DNA from: Phycisphaeraceae bacterium
Lineage (GTDB): Bacteria; Planctomycetota; Phycisphaerae; Phycisphaerales; UBA1924
Assembly: GCA_019636655.1 (NCBI GenBank)
Contig: JAHBXB010000001.1
Coordinates: forward strand, 186,001-250,000
Length of the DNA stretch: 64,000 nucleotides
Direction: 5' to 3'
This document shows positions 1 through 7,919 of this stretch, one piece after another. Positions within the stretch are counted from its first letter, which is position 1. Every line of letters begins with the position of its first letter. The position numbers and the translations under genes were made by a program. The notes below the pieces were generated by a model. That model did not search any database. It was given only the letters and a program-made list of their open reading frames with translations, and was not told the origin of the DNA.

Positions 1-221
1 AGAGCAACGCACGCATCCTCCAGGCTGCCCGCGACCGATTCGGGCTCCCAGCCGACAAACTCTATATCAACATTGACCGTTACGGGAACACCGTCGCGGC
101 CAGCGTCCCCCTGTGCCTCGATGAACTCCGGCGGGCAGGCCGAGTTCAGGCGGGTCAGCGGGTCATGTTCGTGGCCTTTGGAGGCGGCCTGACGTGGGGA
201 AGCAGCCTCTGGCAGCTCTGA
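1..221 (+). CDS. fabH: 3-oxoacyl-ACP synthase III (FabH), C-terminal fragment
   Basis: This is the last ~73 residues of beta-ketoacyl-ACP synthase III, which condenses acetyl-CoA with malonyl-ACP to start fatty-acid synthesis in the cytoplasm. The gene is cut by the window edge. Reading from base 3, the sequence opens with SNARI, consistent with the end of the active-site HQxN motif. It then shows IDRYGNTVAAS, which holds the catalytic Asn of the family's GNTSAAS signature, and closes with the FGGGLTWGS signature near the C-terminus. fabD follows 66 bases downstream on the same strand, so the two are probably co-transcribed. The identity is safe; the N-terminal part and start cannot be seen. 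Confidence 0.93.
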   Translation, partial: SNARILQAARDRFGLPADKLYINIDRYGNTVAASVPLCLDELRRAGRVQAGQRVMFVAFGGGLTWGSSLWQL

Positions 222-287
222 GCGGCGTCGGAATGGCGAGGTCCACCGGATCGCACGCCGGCGCGTGTTCCCCCATATCCTTGTTCC

Positions 288-1280
288 ATGGCATCTCCCC
301 GGATTGTGCTGTGTCCCGGTCAGGGCGCCCAAGTGGTCGGCATGGGCAAGGCGTGGTACGACGCCTCGCCCGAGGCGCGGAAGGTCTTCCACACAGCAGA
401 TGAACTTCTTGGTGACCGTTTCGGCGCTCCGCTGAGCCTGTTGTGCTTCGAGGGGCCCGTCGAGCGGCTGAATCAGACCGACGCCGCCCAGCCGGCCCTC
501 TATGTTGCCGGTGTGGCCTGCTGGCGAGGGCTGCTGGCACAGTGGCATGCCGGGGGCAACGCGGGCGGCGCCGCCGTCGAGGCCTCTGTCCTCGCGATTG
601 CGGGCCTGAGCCTGGGCGAGTACACGGCCCTGCACCTTGCAGGGGCGTTTTCATTCGAGGACGGGTTGGAACTTGTCGCTGTCCGTGGCCGCGCCATGCA
701 GGATGCGGCCGAGGCGGTTCCCTCCGGGATGGTCGCCCTCATCGGGGCCGATGAGGCCCAGGCAGCGGCTGTCTGCGCCAAGGCTCGCGGGAACGATGTG
801 CTTGTGACGGCGAACTTCAATGCCCCGGGTCAGGTGGTCATCAGCGGGTCCAAGGCGGCTTGCGAGCGGGCCATTGAAGCGGCGGGCACCGTGGGCGTTC
901 GGGCAACCCCCCTCCCCGTCGCCGGGGCGTTCCATTCACCGATCATGGCCCCCGCCGCCGAGCGGCTTGCGCTGGCCCTGAAGAGGACCGCGATTCGTCC
1001 TCCCAGGTGCGCGGTGGTATCGAATGTCACTGCTCTTCCGCATGAAGCCGACGGTTCGGGTACCATCGAAGAGTCCATTCGGCGCCGGCTCGTTGAGCAG
1101 CTCACGTCCCCGGTGCGGTGGTCGCAGTCGTGCCAGTGGTTGGCTTCCGGGTGGCCGGCCGACAGGGCGGAGTACCACGAGCTCGCGCCGGGCAAGACGC
1201 TTGCCGGCCTCATGCGTCGGATCGAGAAGACGATCAAGGTCGCTGCTCACGATGAGCCAGGAGTTGGGAATGCGGTCTGA
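288..1280 (+). CDS. fabD: Malonyl-CoA:ACP transacylase (FabD)
   Basis: FabD transfers malonyl groups from CoA to acyl carrier protein, supplying the extender unit for type II fatty-acid synthesis. The 330-residue length is slightly above the family norm of about 310. Visible motifs are GQGAQ at 11-15, the nucleophile elbow GLSLG at 106-110 (catalytic Ser108), the VRG arginine near 133 that binds the malonyl carboxylate, and GAFHSPIM with catalytic His216. The ATG at 288 is well placed because GQGAQ lies close to the N-terminus, as in the family. It lies between fabH and fabG, and its 3' end overlaps the following lipoprotein gene, which suggests translational coupling. Confidence 0.96.
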   Translation: MASPRIVLCPGQGAQVVGMGKAWYDASPEARKVFHTADELLGDRFGAPLSLLCFEGPVERLNQTDAAQPALYVAGVACWRGLLAQWHAGGNAGGAAVEASVLAIAGLSLGEYTALHLAGAFSFEDGLELVAVRGRAMQDAAEAVPSGMVALIGADEAQAAAVCAKARGNDVLVTANFNAPGQVVISGSKAACERAIEAAGTVGVRATPLPVAGAFHSPIMAPAAERLALALKRTAIRPPRCAVVSNVTALPHEADGSGTIEESIRRRLVEQLTSPVRWSQSCQWLASGWPADRAEYHELAPGKTLAGLMRRIEKTIKVAAHDEPGVGNAV

Positions 1281-2292
1281 ACGGAAAGGACATCGCGGGT
1301 GGGCTGGGGTGTTTGGATTGGCGTTGCTCGCCTCGGTCGCGGTCCTCGCCGGCTGTCCCGCCAAGAAGGCGCCACCCCCGCCGCCGCCCCCGCCGGCCCC
1401 TCCGCCGGCTCCTCCGCCGCTGACCCTTGGCACGTTGGCGCAGGACATGCAGGCCGACCCGCGTGTGCAGTTTGCTGACAACGTCGAGGTCTTCGACGAG
1501 GCCTTCGCGCGGAGCGTGGTGTCACTGGCCGATGCGATCGCTCGGGGCAGCGCCTCGGGCCTCCGCTCCATGGTCACGCCCTCCACATCGGGTGTGCTCT
1601 CGATGCTCGAGACCAGCGGCGATTGGTCCGCTGAGACCGGCAAACTCGAGGCCGTGCGGATCGTCTACATCGGGGCGCCTCCCAGTTCCGACCTCGGTCT
1701 TCCTCCCCCCGGCTCGCTGCCCGAGGTCAGCCAGGCCGAGATGATGAAGCTCGCCGAGAAGATGCAGGGCGCCATGGCGTCCCTCAACCTCACCCAGGAG
1801 GACATGATGCGGATTGCGGCCGCGGGACCCAACGCGCCGCAGGTCATCGAGGAGATGAAGGGCGAGGGCAAGTTCACAGACGAGCAGATGCAGAAGTTTC
1901 AGGACGCTGTGAGCGAAGCCCTTCCTGCCGCGATGACCGGCGGGCGATCCGATTTCGTCCCTGAGCGCGCGGTCGTCCTCGCCATGCAGGATCCCGCTGG
2001 GGCCTATCTGCTCGGCTGGTTCAGCAAGTCGTCGGGGGACGACTTTGTCTGGACCGGGGCGCCGAGTGCATCCCTCACGCGGCCGCGGGCTTCCGACTTC
2101 GATTCCATCGGTCTCGCCGCGTTCTCTTCCGAACAGGCGGCGGCGTGGAAGCCGACTGAGCGGTCTGTCGGCAGCGGTGATGAGGCCTCGACGGATCCGG
2201 CGGCCGGTGTGCCGGTGCCGACGGATGAAGCCCCGAAGGGACCGAGGAAGAAGAGCACCCCGGCCGGGCCGGTCACCATTCCAGGTGGTTGA
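1252..2292 (+). CDS. Predicted lipoprotein with proline-rich linker
   Basis: I do not recognise a known family. The protein begins with a basic stretch, a hydrophobic segment (VFGLALLASVAVLAGC) and a lipobox with Cys35, so it is predicted to be lipid-anchored outside the cytoplasmic membrane. A tract rich in Pro and Ala follows (about residues 40-60), the kind of run that stalls ribosomes without EF-P. The remaining ~285 residues look soluble and partly helical, with a low-complexity C-terminus. The start is ATG 1252, or ATG 1270 in the same frame; both overlap the end of fabD by up to 29 bases. It sits between fabD and fabG, an unusual position, but no role in lipid synthesis can be read from the sequence. 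Confidence 0.75.
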   Translation: MSQELGMRSERKGHRGWAGVFGLALLASVAVLAGCPAKKAPPPPPPPPAPPPAPPPLTLGTLAQDMQADPRVQFADNVEVFDEAFARSVVSLADAIARGSASGLRSMVTPSTSGVLSMLETSGDWSAETGKLEAVRIVYIGAPPSSDLGLPPPGSLPEVSQAEMMKLAEKMQGAMASLNLTQEDMMRIAAAGPNAPQVIEEMKGEGKFTDEQMQKFQDAVSEALPAAMTGGRSDFVPERAVVLAMQDPAGAYLLGWFSKSSGDDFVWTGAPSASLTRPRASDFDSIGLAAFSSEQAAAWKPTERSVGSGDEASTDPAAGVPVPTDEAPKGPRKKSTPAGPVTIPGG

Positions 2293-2354
2293 CGGTGCGT
2301 GGCGTTGCGGTCCGAATGAAAGGCCATAACGGTCCTCCAGGAAGGTAAGAGACA

Positions 2355-3107
2355 TTGACTCAGCCCACACCCGCCCGCCGCGTCGCCGTTGTGACAGGGG
2401 CCTCGAGAGGAATTGGAAAAGCGATCGCGTTGCGTCTGGCCCGTGACGGCCGTCACGTCGCGATGATCGCTCGCACCGAGGGTCCCCTCGAGGACCTTCG
2501 AGCTCAGATCGAGTCCGCAGGAGGGGCGGCCACAGCCTACCGCGGTGACATCTCCGACTCGACGGCCTTCGGCGAGCTGGTCGACCGCATCGCCTCCGAC
2601 CTCGGTCGCATCGACATCCTCGTGAACAACGCCGGCGTCACGCGTGACGGCCTCGCCCTGCGTATGTCCGATGAGGACTGGACCTCGGTGGTCCATACAA
2701 ACCTGACCAGCGCGTTCGTCGGTATCCGCGCCGCGGCCCGGGCCATGATGCGGGGCCGGTTTGGCCGGATCGTCAACATCTCGTCGACCAGCGGCGTTGT
2801 CGGCAACGCCGGTCAGGCCAACTACGCGGCGGCCAAGGCGGGGCTCGCCGGGCTCTCCAAGACCATCGCCAGGGAACTCGGTTCCAAGGGCATCACCTGC
2901 AACGTCATCGCCCCGGGGTTTATCGAGACTGACATGACCAAAGACCTGCCACAGCAGATCAAGGATCACGTGATGGCGATCATGGCCGTCAAGCGGTTCG
3001 GGTCTGGAGAGGACATCGCCGCGGCGGTCTCGTACGTCACCAGCGACGAGGCAGGCTTCCTGACCGGCCAGGTCATCTGCATCGATGGCGGTATGACCAT
3101 GTGCTGA
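2355..3107 (+). CDS. fabG: 3-oxoacyl-ACP reductase (FabG)
   Basis: FabG reduces 3-oxoacyl-ACP to 3-hydroxyacyl-ACP with NADPH in the fatty-acid elongation cycle. It is a 250-residue classical short-chain dehydrogenase. Motifs are TGASRGIG (14-21, cofactor loop), NNAG (91-94), catalytic Ser144 in NISSTSG, and Tyr157/Lys161 in QANYAAAKAG. A C-terminal GQVICIDGG matches FabG rather than other short-chain dehydrogenases. The start appears to be TTG at 2355, preceded by an AGGAAGG ribosome site at about 2338-2346. It follows fabH, fabD and the lipoprotein gene on the same strand. The acyl carrier protein gene that often follows fabG is not present here. Confidence 0.95.
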   Translation: MTQPTPARRVAVVTGASRGIGKAIALRLARDGRHVAMIARTEGPLEDLRAQIESAGGAATAYRGDISDSTAFGELVDRIASDLGRIDILVNNAGVTRDGLALRMSDEDWTSVVHTNLTSAFVGIRAAARAMMRGRFGRIVNISSTSGVVGNAGQANYAAAKAGLAGLSKTIARELGSKGITCNVIAPGFIETDMTKDLPQQIKDHVMAIMAVKRFGSGEDIAAAVSYVTSDEAGFLTGQVICIDGGMTMC

Positions 3108-3216
3108 GCACTGGTCGCAGTGTTCGCAGGCCATTCGTATATCTGTCCGAACGAAACCGGCGCGCCGGCGGCCCGTACACTTCCGGTGGATCGACAATCC
3201 AAACTGGAGGCCCACC

Positions 3217-3885
3217 ATGCGCACGTTCACGTCCATGTTGGCGGCCGGCCTTATGGCGCTCGGTGTGTACGCCCAGGCTCTTGCAGCCGATCCGCCGCTC
3301 CCCAACGGCTTGTACACCATCGCACCGAGTTCCAAGTATTTCCAGGGGTGCATCGCGCCCTGCCAGTGCATCGTGGTGTACTTGGACGACCTCCGCGGGT
3401 CGTTCGCGCTGCGCTACACGCATTCAGACCCGGTGTTTGACTACTACGACGTCGACCGGGCCGTGCTGGATACGCCGGCTCTGCAATGGCGCTACACCGG
3501 TGAGGGCACGCTGCGGATCGGGGGCGAGGTCGCCGTTGTCCAGTCGCTCTCGCTCGACCTTTCGCTCGCAGACAACCCGCCCGCAAACTTCCAGGGTGCC
3601 GCGAGCGGCGCACCCGCCGGAACGGTCAGCGTTCAGATTTCCATGAACGACCTTGACTGCTACGACACGCTGTTCACAATCGAGGCTCGACCCTGTCGGG
3701 CCGACATCGACCGCAGCGGCGAGGTGACCCCGGCGGACGTCGGGTCGTTTATTCAGGTCTGGATCGCCAGCATCCAAGGCGGCACGCTCGCCGGCGACTA
3801 CGACGGAAACGGCCAGGTCACGCCAGCCGACGTCGCGGCCTTCGTTTCGTCCTGGCTCGCGGCGATCGAGGGGAACTGCCCGTAG
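3217..3885 (+). CDS. Exported protein with C-terminal GC-type dockerin module
   Basis: A 222-residue exported protein. A signal peptide spans about residues 1-24 (MRTFTSMLAAGLMALGVYAQ, then ALAAD), so it is probably cleaved after ALA. The middle (25-155) contains a CxxCQC-like cluster near 47-52 but matches no family I recognise. The last ~63 residues hold two EF-hand-like repeats (ADIDRSGEVTPADV and AGDYDGNGQVTPADV), bracketed by Cys residues 61 positions apart. Similar modules end two other proteins in this window. The start is supported by TGGAGG just upstream of ATG 3217. A 12-base palindrome (CCGGCGCGCCGG, 3157-3168) lies upstream. The role is unknown; a surface location is inferred. Confidence 0.85.
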   Translation: MRTFTSMLAAGLMALGVYAQALAADPPLPNGLYTIAPSSKYFQGCIAPCQCIVVYLDDLRGSFALRYTHSDPVFDYYDVDRAVLDTPALQWRYTGEGTLRIGGEVAVVQSLSLDLSLADNPPANFQGAASGAPAGTVSVQISMNDLDCYDTLFTIEARPCRADIDRSGEVTPADVGSFIQVWIASIQGGTLAGDYDGNGQVTPADVAAFVSSWLAAIEGNCP

Positions 3886-3897
3886 CGACTCGGTCGG

Positions 3898-4434
3898 CTA
3901 GCCTTCGGCAGTTGCCATGCCCTCGCTTACGCTCGCGGCCTTGGCGGCTCGCGGCGAGTCCTTGCCATGGCCGGTCCGCTCGAGGCCGAGGATGATGATC
4001 CCGCCGATGATCATCGCCACCGCGAAGCCCTTGCTCGGGGTCATCCGCTCGCCAAGGACAAGCCAGCCGAGCAGCACGGCGGTGGCTGGTGCCATCCCGA
4101 ACGCGATCGGTCGAAGCAGCGAGATGTCCCCTCCCGGCTTGGAGAGCCCGAGGTAGAAGAAGAACACGCCCGCGAATCCCGCCATCAGCCCGGAGCCGAC
4201 GATCATCCGGATCCACACGCCGGCCGAGGCCTCCCGCATCCAGTTGGGTGGTTCGCTCTGCCAGAGGTACGTGGCGAGCAGGTACGCTCCCGCCGCGGGC
4301 GGCAGCGTTACCGCAGCACGCACGAGCAGCGTTGTCATCGGACCCACCTGGCCCGAGTTGAGAGCCCCCTTGGTCAGAATCTCGCCGACACCCCAGCACA
4401 GCCCGGCCACGATCGCAAGCAGTATTGCCGCCAT
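3898..4434 (-). CDS. Single-domain EamA/DMT-family transporter
   Basis: A 178-residue integral membrane protein with about five transmembrane helices, matching one EamA domain of the drug/metabolite transporter superfamily. Typical features are the N-terminal AGLCWGVGEILTKGAL, the central FFFYLGLSKPGGDISLLRPI and the closing LGWLVLGERMTPSKGFAVAM. Most DMT carriers have two such halves (~300 residues), so this one presumably works as a dimer, as known for other single-EamA proteins; the substrate cannot be inferred. ATG 4434 starts directly at the first helix, and longer readings lack membrane character. It converges with the dockerin gene, leaving only 12 bases between stops, and lies downstream of the Eis-like gene on the same strand. 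Confidence 0.82.
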   Translation of the reverse strand: MAAILLAIVAGLCWGVGEILTKGALNSGQVGPMTTLLVRAAVTLPPAAGAYLLATYLWQSEPPNWMREASAGVWIRMIVGSGLMAGFAGVFFFYLGLSKPGGDISLLRPIAFGMAPATAVLLGWLVLGERMTPSKGFAVAMIIGGIIILGLERTGHGKDSPRAAKAASVSEGMATAEG

Positions 4435-4465
4435 GGCGGCACTGTAGCGAATATCGCGCGAGGGA

Positions 4466-5659
4466 TCAGAAGAAGTCCGCCATCCACGGCGACGTGGAAC
4501 GGAACACGCTGTCCGCAGCACGGAGGGACGCCTCATCACCCTCGACCAGTCCTGCCAAAGCCGCCTGGCTGGCCGAGTACAACCCCGAGTACATCGCCGC
4601 CAGTCCCCGGACGTTCGCGCGGAGCACCGGCCCTGTCGCCTGGTCCGCCCGGTCGACCCGCGCCCGTCCGTCAGCGACGTGGATCGACCAGATACCCTGG
4701 TTTTCCGGCAGCAGGTCGTCAGTGACTTCGATGACCGCGCCCGCCACGACACCGGCCGGCCACCCCCGTGCTTCCAAAGCCGCCTTGACGTCGAGGACGC
4801 GTGTCATCCAGTAATCCCGCTTCTCCACGCGGTAGTGCCTCGCGCCGATCATCGTCAGTAACGGGTGGATCGGTCCGCACTGGAAGACCACGTCCTCACC
4901 CATTGTTGCAAAATCGGCCATGAACGTCAGCAGCCGGCGGCCCGCCGTGGCGTCAAGGAACGCGAGGTCGGAGATGGCCAGATCGTGTCCGCCGGTCTCG
5001 GGCTTCCTGGTCTGCGCGAGCCGGACGTAGCCCCGAAGCGTTCCATGGGCATCAAAGCACCCAAAGCCGCTGTAGGCGACCTCGCGGAGTTTCTTGGTTC
5101 TGGCCCAGGAGTACTCGCTGCGGTCGAGCATCCCGTCGAATCGCACCGCGAAGCGGCGGTAGCACTCCCGCACCTGTGCCTCGCCATCCGCGACCAGCGG
5201 CCGGATGTCGAGCCCGTGCTCAGAAACATCGATCCGGTGGATCGGCACGGTCGCCTGGAACCGGCACCCTGTCTGCTCGTAGCCGACCTGTCGATACAGC
5301 GGCTGGGTCGATGCGTACAGCCCGCCGATGGGGAAGCCCTCGCCTCGCATCTCGCGGACGAACTCCCGCATCATCGTCCGGGCAAATCCCTTTCCGCGAG
5401 CCTCGGGCGACACAGCGACTCCGGCGACGCCCATCATCCGCACGCTGGCGCCGCCGAAGTACTGCGCCATCGGAACGCGCAGAAGGCAGGCGACGATGAG
5501 CCCGCCCGGCGCCCTGAGGACGCGGACGTGCTGCGGCCCGGCTTCTCTCAGCCACTCTTCGCTCTTGTCAACGGGCCCGGCGAACGCGTGGTGGATCAGG
5601 CGGGCGACACTGCCCACTTCGCCGTCGCCTGCCAGGGGTCCGTAGGTAGTCTCCGCCAT
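4466..5659 (-). CDS. Eis-like GNAT N-acetyltransferase
   Basis: A 397-residue protein of the Eis (enhanced intracellular survival) acetyltransferase family, which acetylates amines using acetyl-CoA. The N-terminal GNAT domain has the acetyl-CoA loop VSPEARGKGFART (about 84-95). YASTQPLYRQVGYE follows, where Tyr122 aligns with the general-acid Tyr of mycobacterial Eis. A second GNAT-like segment and a C-terminal SCP2-like domain make up the rest, matching the family's ~400-residue length. The protein ends in Phe-Phe; in Eis the C-terminal Phe carboxylate is the catalytic base, so this end looks authentic. ATG 5659 is chosen because upstream residues look non-coding. The natural substrate is unknown. 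Confidence 0.86.
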   Translation of the reverse strand: MAETTYGPLAGDGEVGSVARLIHHAFAGPVDKSEEWLREAGPQHVRVLRAPGGLIVACLLRVPMAQYFGGASVRMMGVAGVAVSPEARGKGFARTMMREFVREMRGEGFPIGGLYASTQPLYRQVGYEQTGCRFQATVPIHRIDVSEHGLDIRPLVADGEAQVRECYRRFAVRFDGMLDRSEYSWARTKKLREVAYSGFGCFDAHGTLRGYVRLAQTRKPETGGHDLAISDLAFLDATAGRRLLTFMADFATMGEDVVFQCGPIHPLLTMIGARHYRVEKRDYWMTRVLDVKAALEARGWPAGVVAGAVIEVTDDLLPENQGIWSIHVADGRARVDRADQATGPVLRANVRGLAAMYSGLYSASQAALAGLVEGDEASLRAADSVFRSTSPWMADFF

Positions 5660-5700
5660 GCGTCCTCGCGTGCTGAGGGGTGGGCCAGTGGGTACTCGCG

Positions 5701-6237
5701 TTATGCTGTCGTGCTCGCGGCCTCGCGGTCGTCCACCGGGTGAAGGAACGACAGGTGCAGCGCCGCATGGCCAAGGTTGAGCTTTGACCACTCACTCAGC
5801 GACATCCGGCCGAATACCGGGCTCGGATGGACCGGTTCTTCACCCCGTTTCATCCGTGCGATCGCGCTCAGAAGTCGCGCCGCGCCCTCCTCGGTCGAGA
5901 GCACCTCGATCCCGTACGTTCCTCCCGGCGCACCTGGAATCCGGTATCCGGCGGGGAGCCCGCCACGAAAGACGAATCGCTTCAAGGCCGGACCGACGAG
6001 ACGCACCAGCCACGGTGCCTTCATCGGAAAGCCCGTGTAGGGGTATTCCATCCAAGCCCCGATGTGACCCAACGTCTGGCCGACGGTCCAGTTGCCCGTG
6101 CAGCGAACCCGACCATGGATCGCGGCTGCACGCAGCCGTGTGACCTCTCGCTCAAGCTCCTCGAACGAGGTGAACGACAGCTGTCGCCGGTCTTTGACCT
6201 GCTTGGTGTCAATCTGGGTAGTTTGATTCGAGTCCAT
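5701..6237 (-). CDS. DUF1569 (DinB-superfamily) protein
   Basis: A 178-residue cytoplasmic protein that fits the DUF1569 family of four-helix DinB-like proteins. Recognisable family positions are the N-terminal RRQLSFTSFEELEREVTRL, the central GNWTVGQTLGHIGAWMEY with a candidate metal-binding His, and a C-terminal HPSPVFGRMSLSEWSKLNLG followed by HAALHLSFLHP with further His ligands. DinB-fold proteins often bind a divalent metal and may act as thiol-dependent transferases, but no reaction is established for this branch. It lies 41 bases upstream of the Eis-like gene on the same strand, so the two may be transcribed together. Confidence 0.85.
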   Translation of the reverse strand: MDSNQTTQIDTKQVKDRRQLSFTSFEELEREVTRLRAAAIHGRVRCTGNWTVGQTLGHIGAWMEYPYTGFPMKAPWLVRLVGPALKRFVFRGGLPAGYRIPGAPGGTYGIEVLSTEEGAARLLSAIARMKRGEEPVHPSPVFGRMSLSEWSKLNLGHAALHLSFLHPVDDREAASTTA

Positions 6238-6258
6238 GGCATGCCATGGTACCGTGGA

Positions 6259-6630
6259 TCAGATGGGTGGTTCTCGCGTCGATGGGGGGCTTAGTGGTTT
6301 GCCCGGTGTCCACGACTCGCCGCTCCTTCTCGGCAGATCCGACGAACGCAGCGGGCCGCTTCCGAACATCAGCCAATGCGCGGAGACCCCGAACTCCTCG
6401 CACAGTGCCATGACGAACTCGCATGACGGTGAGTCGCCGCGGAGATACCGCCGCAGGGTCTCCGTTGAGACCCCCGTGGCGCGCGCGATCTCCCGGCGGC
6501 TCTTGCTCTCGATCAGGGCCGTCATCCTGGTTCGGAATGCCGGCATGGCTGGGAGCGCGCGCAAGGCCGCCACGGCGTCCGACGGGATCGTCGGAGCGCG
6601 GGAGGCTGGGGAATCTGTCGTGCTTGTCAC
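6259..6630 (-). CDS. Small XRE-like helix-turn-helix regulator
   Basis: A 123-residue protein with a central helix-turn-helix (about 45-85): SRREIARATGVSTETLRRYL reads as the DNA-binding helices. EEFGVSAHWLMFGSGP then resembles the closing helix of phage-repressor-type XRE domains. Both tails are Ser/Pro-rich and probably disordered. Translation starts at GTG 6630 with GGTGGAG in front. That ribosome site overlaps the stop codon of the upstream gene 6645-7106, so the two are very likely one operon. The target is unknown; autoregulation of this pair would be the default guess. Confidence 0.75.
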   Translation of the reverse strand: MTSTTDSPASRAPTIPSDAVAALRALPAMPAFRTRMTALIESKSRREIARATGVSTETLRRYLRGDSPSCEFVMALCEEFGVSAHWLMFGSGPLRSSDLPRRSGESWTPGKPLSPPSTREPPI

Positions 6631-6644
6631 TCGCGAATCTCCAC

Positions 6645-7106
6645 CTAGAGGAGATCGCCGGGATCGCCCCCCAGCTTCTCGTACGCGACTTGCAACGCAC
6701 TCAACAGGTTGTGACGGGAGGTCTCACTCAACTCCGGAGGGGCGTCGAGTGTCATGTAGTACAGCGAGCGGATATTCGCCTTCGTGTTCTCAGCAGAATC
6801 GCCCTTGGTTAGGCCAGTAGGTCCGGACCCTGTAAGGCATTTCGCCAACTCGATGGCGGCCTTGTCGATCGTGGTAGAGGAATCAGGCTTTGCGGAGCAC
6901 TGGTAGTACTGACTGAGCAACAGGATCAGCGCCAGGAAATCGCGGTTCCAGGTTGGATTGGAGACTACCGCTCCGGTGCCAGCGGAAACACTAGTGTCGG
7001 GTATCGCGATTGCCGCGGATCCTCGCCCGAATGAGGGAGCGAACCCGACTGCGGCTATTGCCGACAGCCACATGACCGTGGTACCCTGAACTCGATTAGC
7101 GCGCAT
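6645..7106 (-). CDS. Secreted hypothetical protein
   Basis: A 153-residue protein that I do not recognise. The N-terminus (TTVMWLSAIAAVGFAPSFGRG) is a plausible signal peptide or single membrane anchor, implying export. The mature part has two Cys (QYYQCSAKP and LAKCLTGSG) that could form a disulfide, and a helical C-terminus (ETSRHNLLSALQVAYEKLGG). A strong GGAGG ribosome site precedes ATG 7106, which supports a real gene. It is followed after 14 bases by the small HTH regulator on the same strand and is divergent from the sigma-factor gene at 7272. Codon use is slightly less GC-rich than its neighbours. Confidence 0.65.
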   Translation of the reverse strand: MRANRVQGTTVMWLSAIAAVGFAPSFGRGSAAIAIPDTSVSAGTGAVVSNPTWNRDFLALILLLSQYYQCSAKPDSSTTIDKAAIELAKCLTGSGPTGLTKGDSAENTKANIRSLYYMTLDAPPELSETSRHNLLSALQVAYEKLGGDPGDLL

Positions 7107-7271
7107 GACAACCTCCGCTCGTGCCTGGGGGAGCGGTCAGCCGATGAGCACCATGCTCTCAGCTGCCAGTGCAGACTCAGGCTGACCCAGAGGTGAAGTC
7201 GTGACACGAAAGTGTGGGATTTTCGAGTTTTTTTTCGCTTATCCGGGCGAGCGGCGGAGCGCAGGTGATCG

Positions 7272-7919
7272 ATGATCGGACCCCCGGACACCTCAGTGAC
7301 CGAGAACACGCGACCCGGCGCCGATGGGCTGGAGTCGTCGCATGCGCCCGCTGCACCGGTGCTTGAACTGCTGCGAAGGATGAGGCTTGGGGATCGCGAG
7401 GCCGCGGCGGCCTTTATGGGGCGTCACGCCGTGCTGATCCGGACTCGCTACCGGCACAAGCTCGGGCGGGCGATGCGCCGACTGTTTGATTCACAGGAGC
7501 TGCTTTCCACCGTGTCGCGACGGCTCGATCTGTATGTCCGGTCTGGCCGGCTGGAGGCCGCCACCGAGGCGCAACTCTGGGCCCTGGTGTTCCGCATCGC
7601 TGACAACTCGCTGGCCGACAAGGTCAGGATCTTCCGCCGCCTCCGCGACACCGAAGGGGAAGACTCCGAGTTCGCTCGGGGCCTTGCCGATCGCATCAAG
7701 CAGCACGATCGATCACCCGAGGGTTCCGAGGAGGAAATTGATCGCCTGCTGCGATCGCTCGCCTCGGCTACCGATCGGGAGATCCTGTCGCAGTGGCTCG
7801 GTGGGTCGTCGCTGGCGGAAATCGCCGATTCGATGGGGCTCTCCCCCGAGGCCGCGCGCAAGCGCTGGCAGCGCATCCGCGAGTTGCTGAAAGCCCAACT
7901 CCAAGAGCACGCCGCATGA
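7272..7919 (+). CDS. ECF-like RNA polymerase sigma factor
   Basis: A 215-residue sigma-70-family protein predicted to redirect RNA polymerase. Residues ~35-110 resemble region 2 (GDREAAAAFMGRHAVLIRTR and LWALVFRIADNSLADKVR). Residues ~150-205 form a region 4 helix-turn-helix, with SLAEIADSMGLSPEAARKRW as the recognition part. The N-terminal ~30 residues are unstructured. The gene is coupled to the downstream Ser/Thr kinase by an ATGA overlap at 7916-7919. This sigma/kinase pairing is typical of planctomycetes, where phosphorylation is thought to control the sigma factor; no anti-sigma gene is seen here. Target promoters are unknown. Confidence 0.87.
   Translation: MIGPPDTSVTENTRPGADGLESSHAPAAPVLELLRRMRLGDREAAAAFMGRHAVLIRTRYRHKLGRAMRRLFDSQELLSTVSRRLDLYVRSGRLEAATEAQLWALVFRIADNSLADKVRIFRRLRDTEGEDSEFARGLADRIKQHDRSPEGSEEEIDRLLRSLASATDREILSQWLGGSSLAEIADSMGLSPEAARKRWQRIRELLKAQLQEHAA

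Noticed and set aside
1429-1445. TGGCAC-N-TTGC-like sigma-54 box
   Set aside because: It lies inside the lipoprotein gene, and the spacing does not match the -24/-12 consensus.
3157-3168. Operator-like palindrome CCGGCGCGCCGG
   Set aside because: Short GC palindromes are expected by chance in this composition. No second copy or regulator context was found, so it is only mentioned with the gene.
3898-4434. Truncated pseudogene of a two-domain EamA transporter
   Set aside because: The reading is intact with complete helices and a natural end, and single-EamA proteins are a known form.
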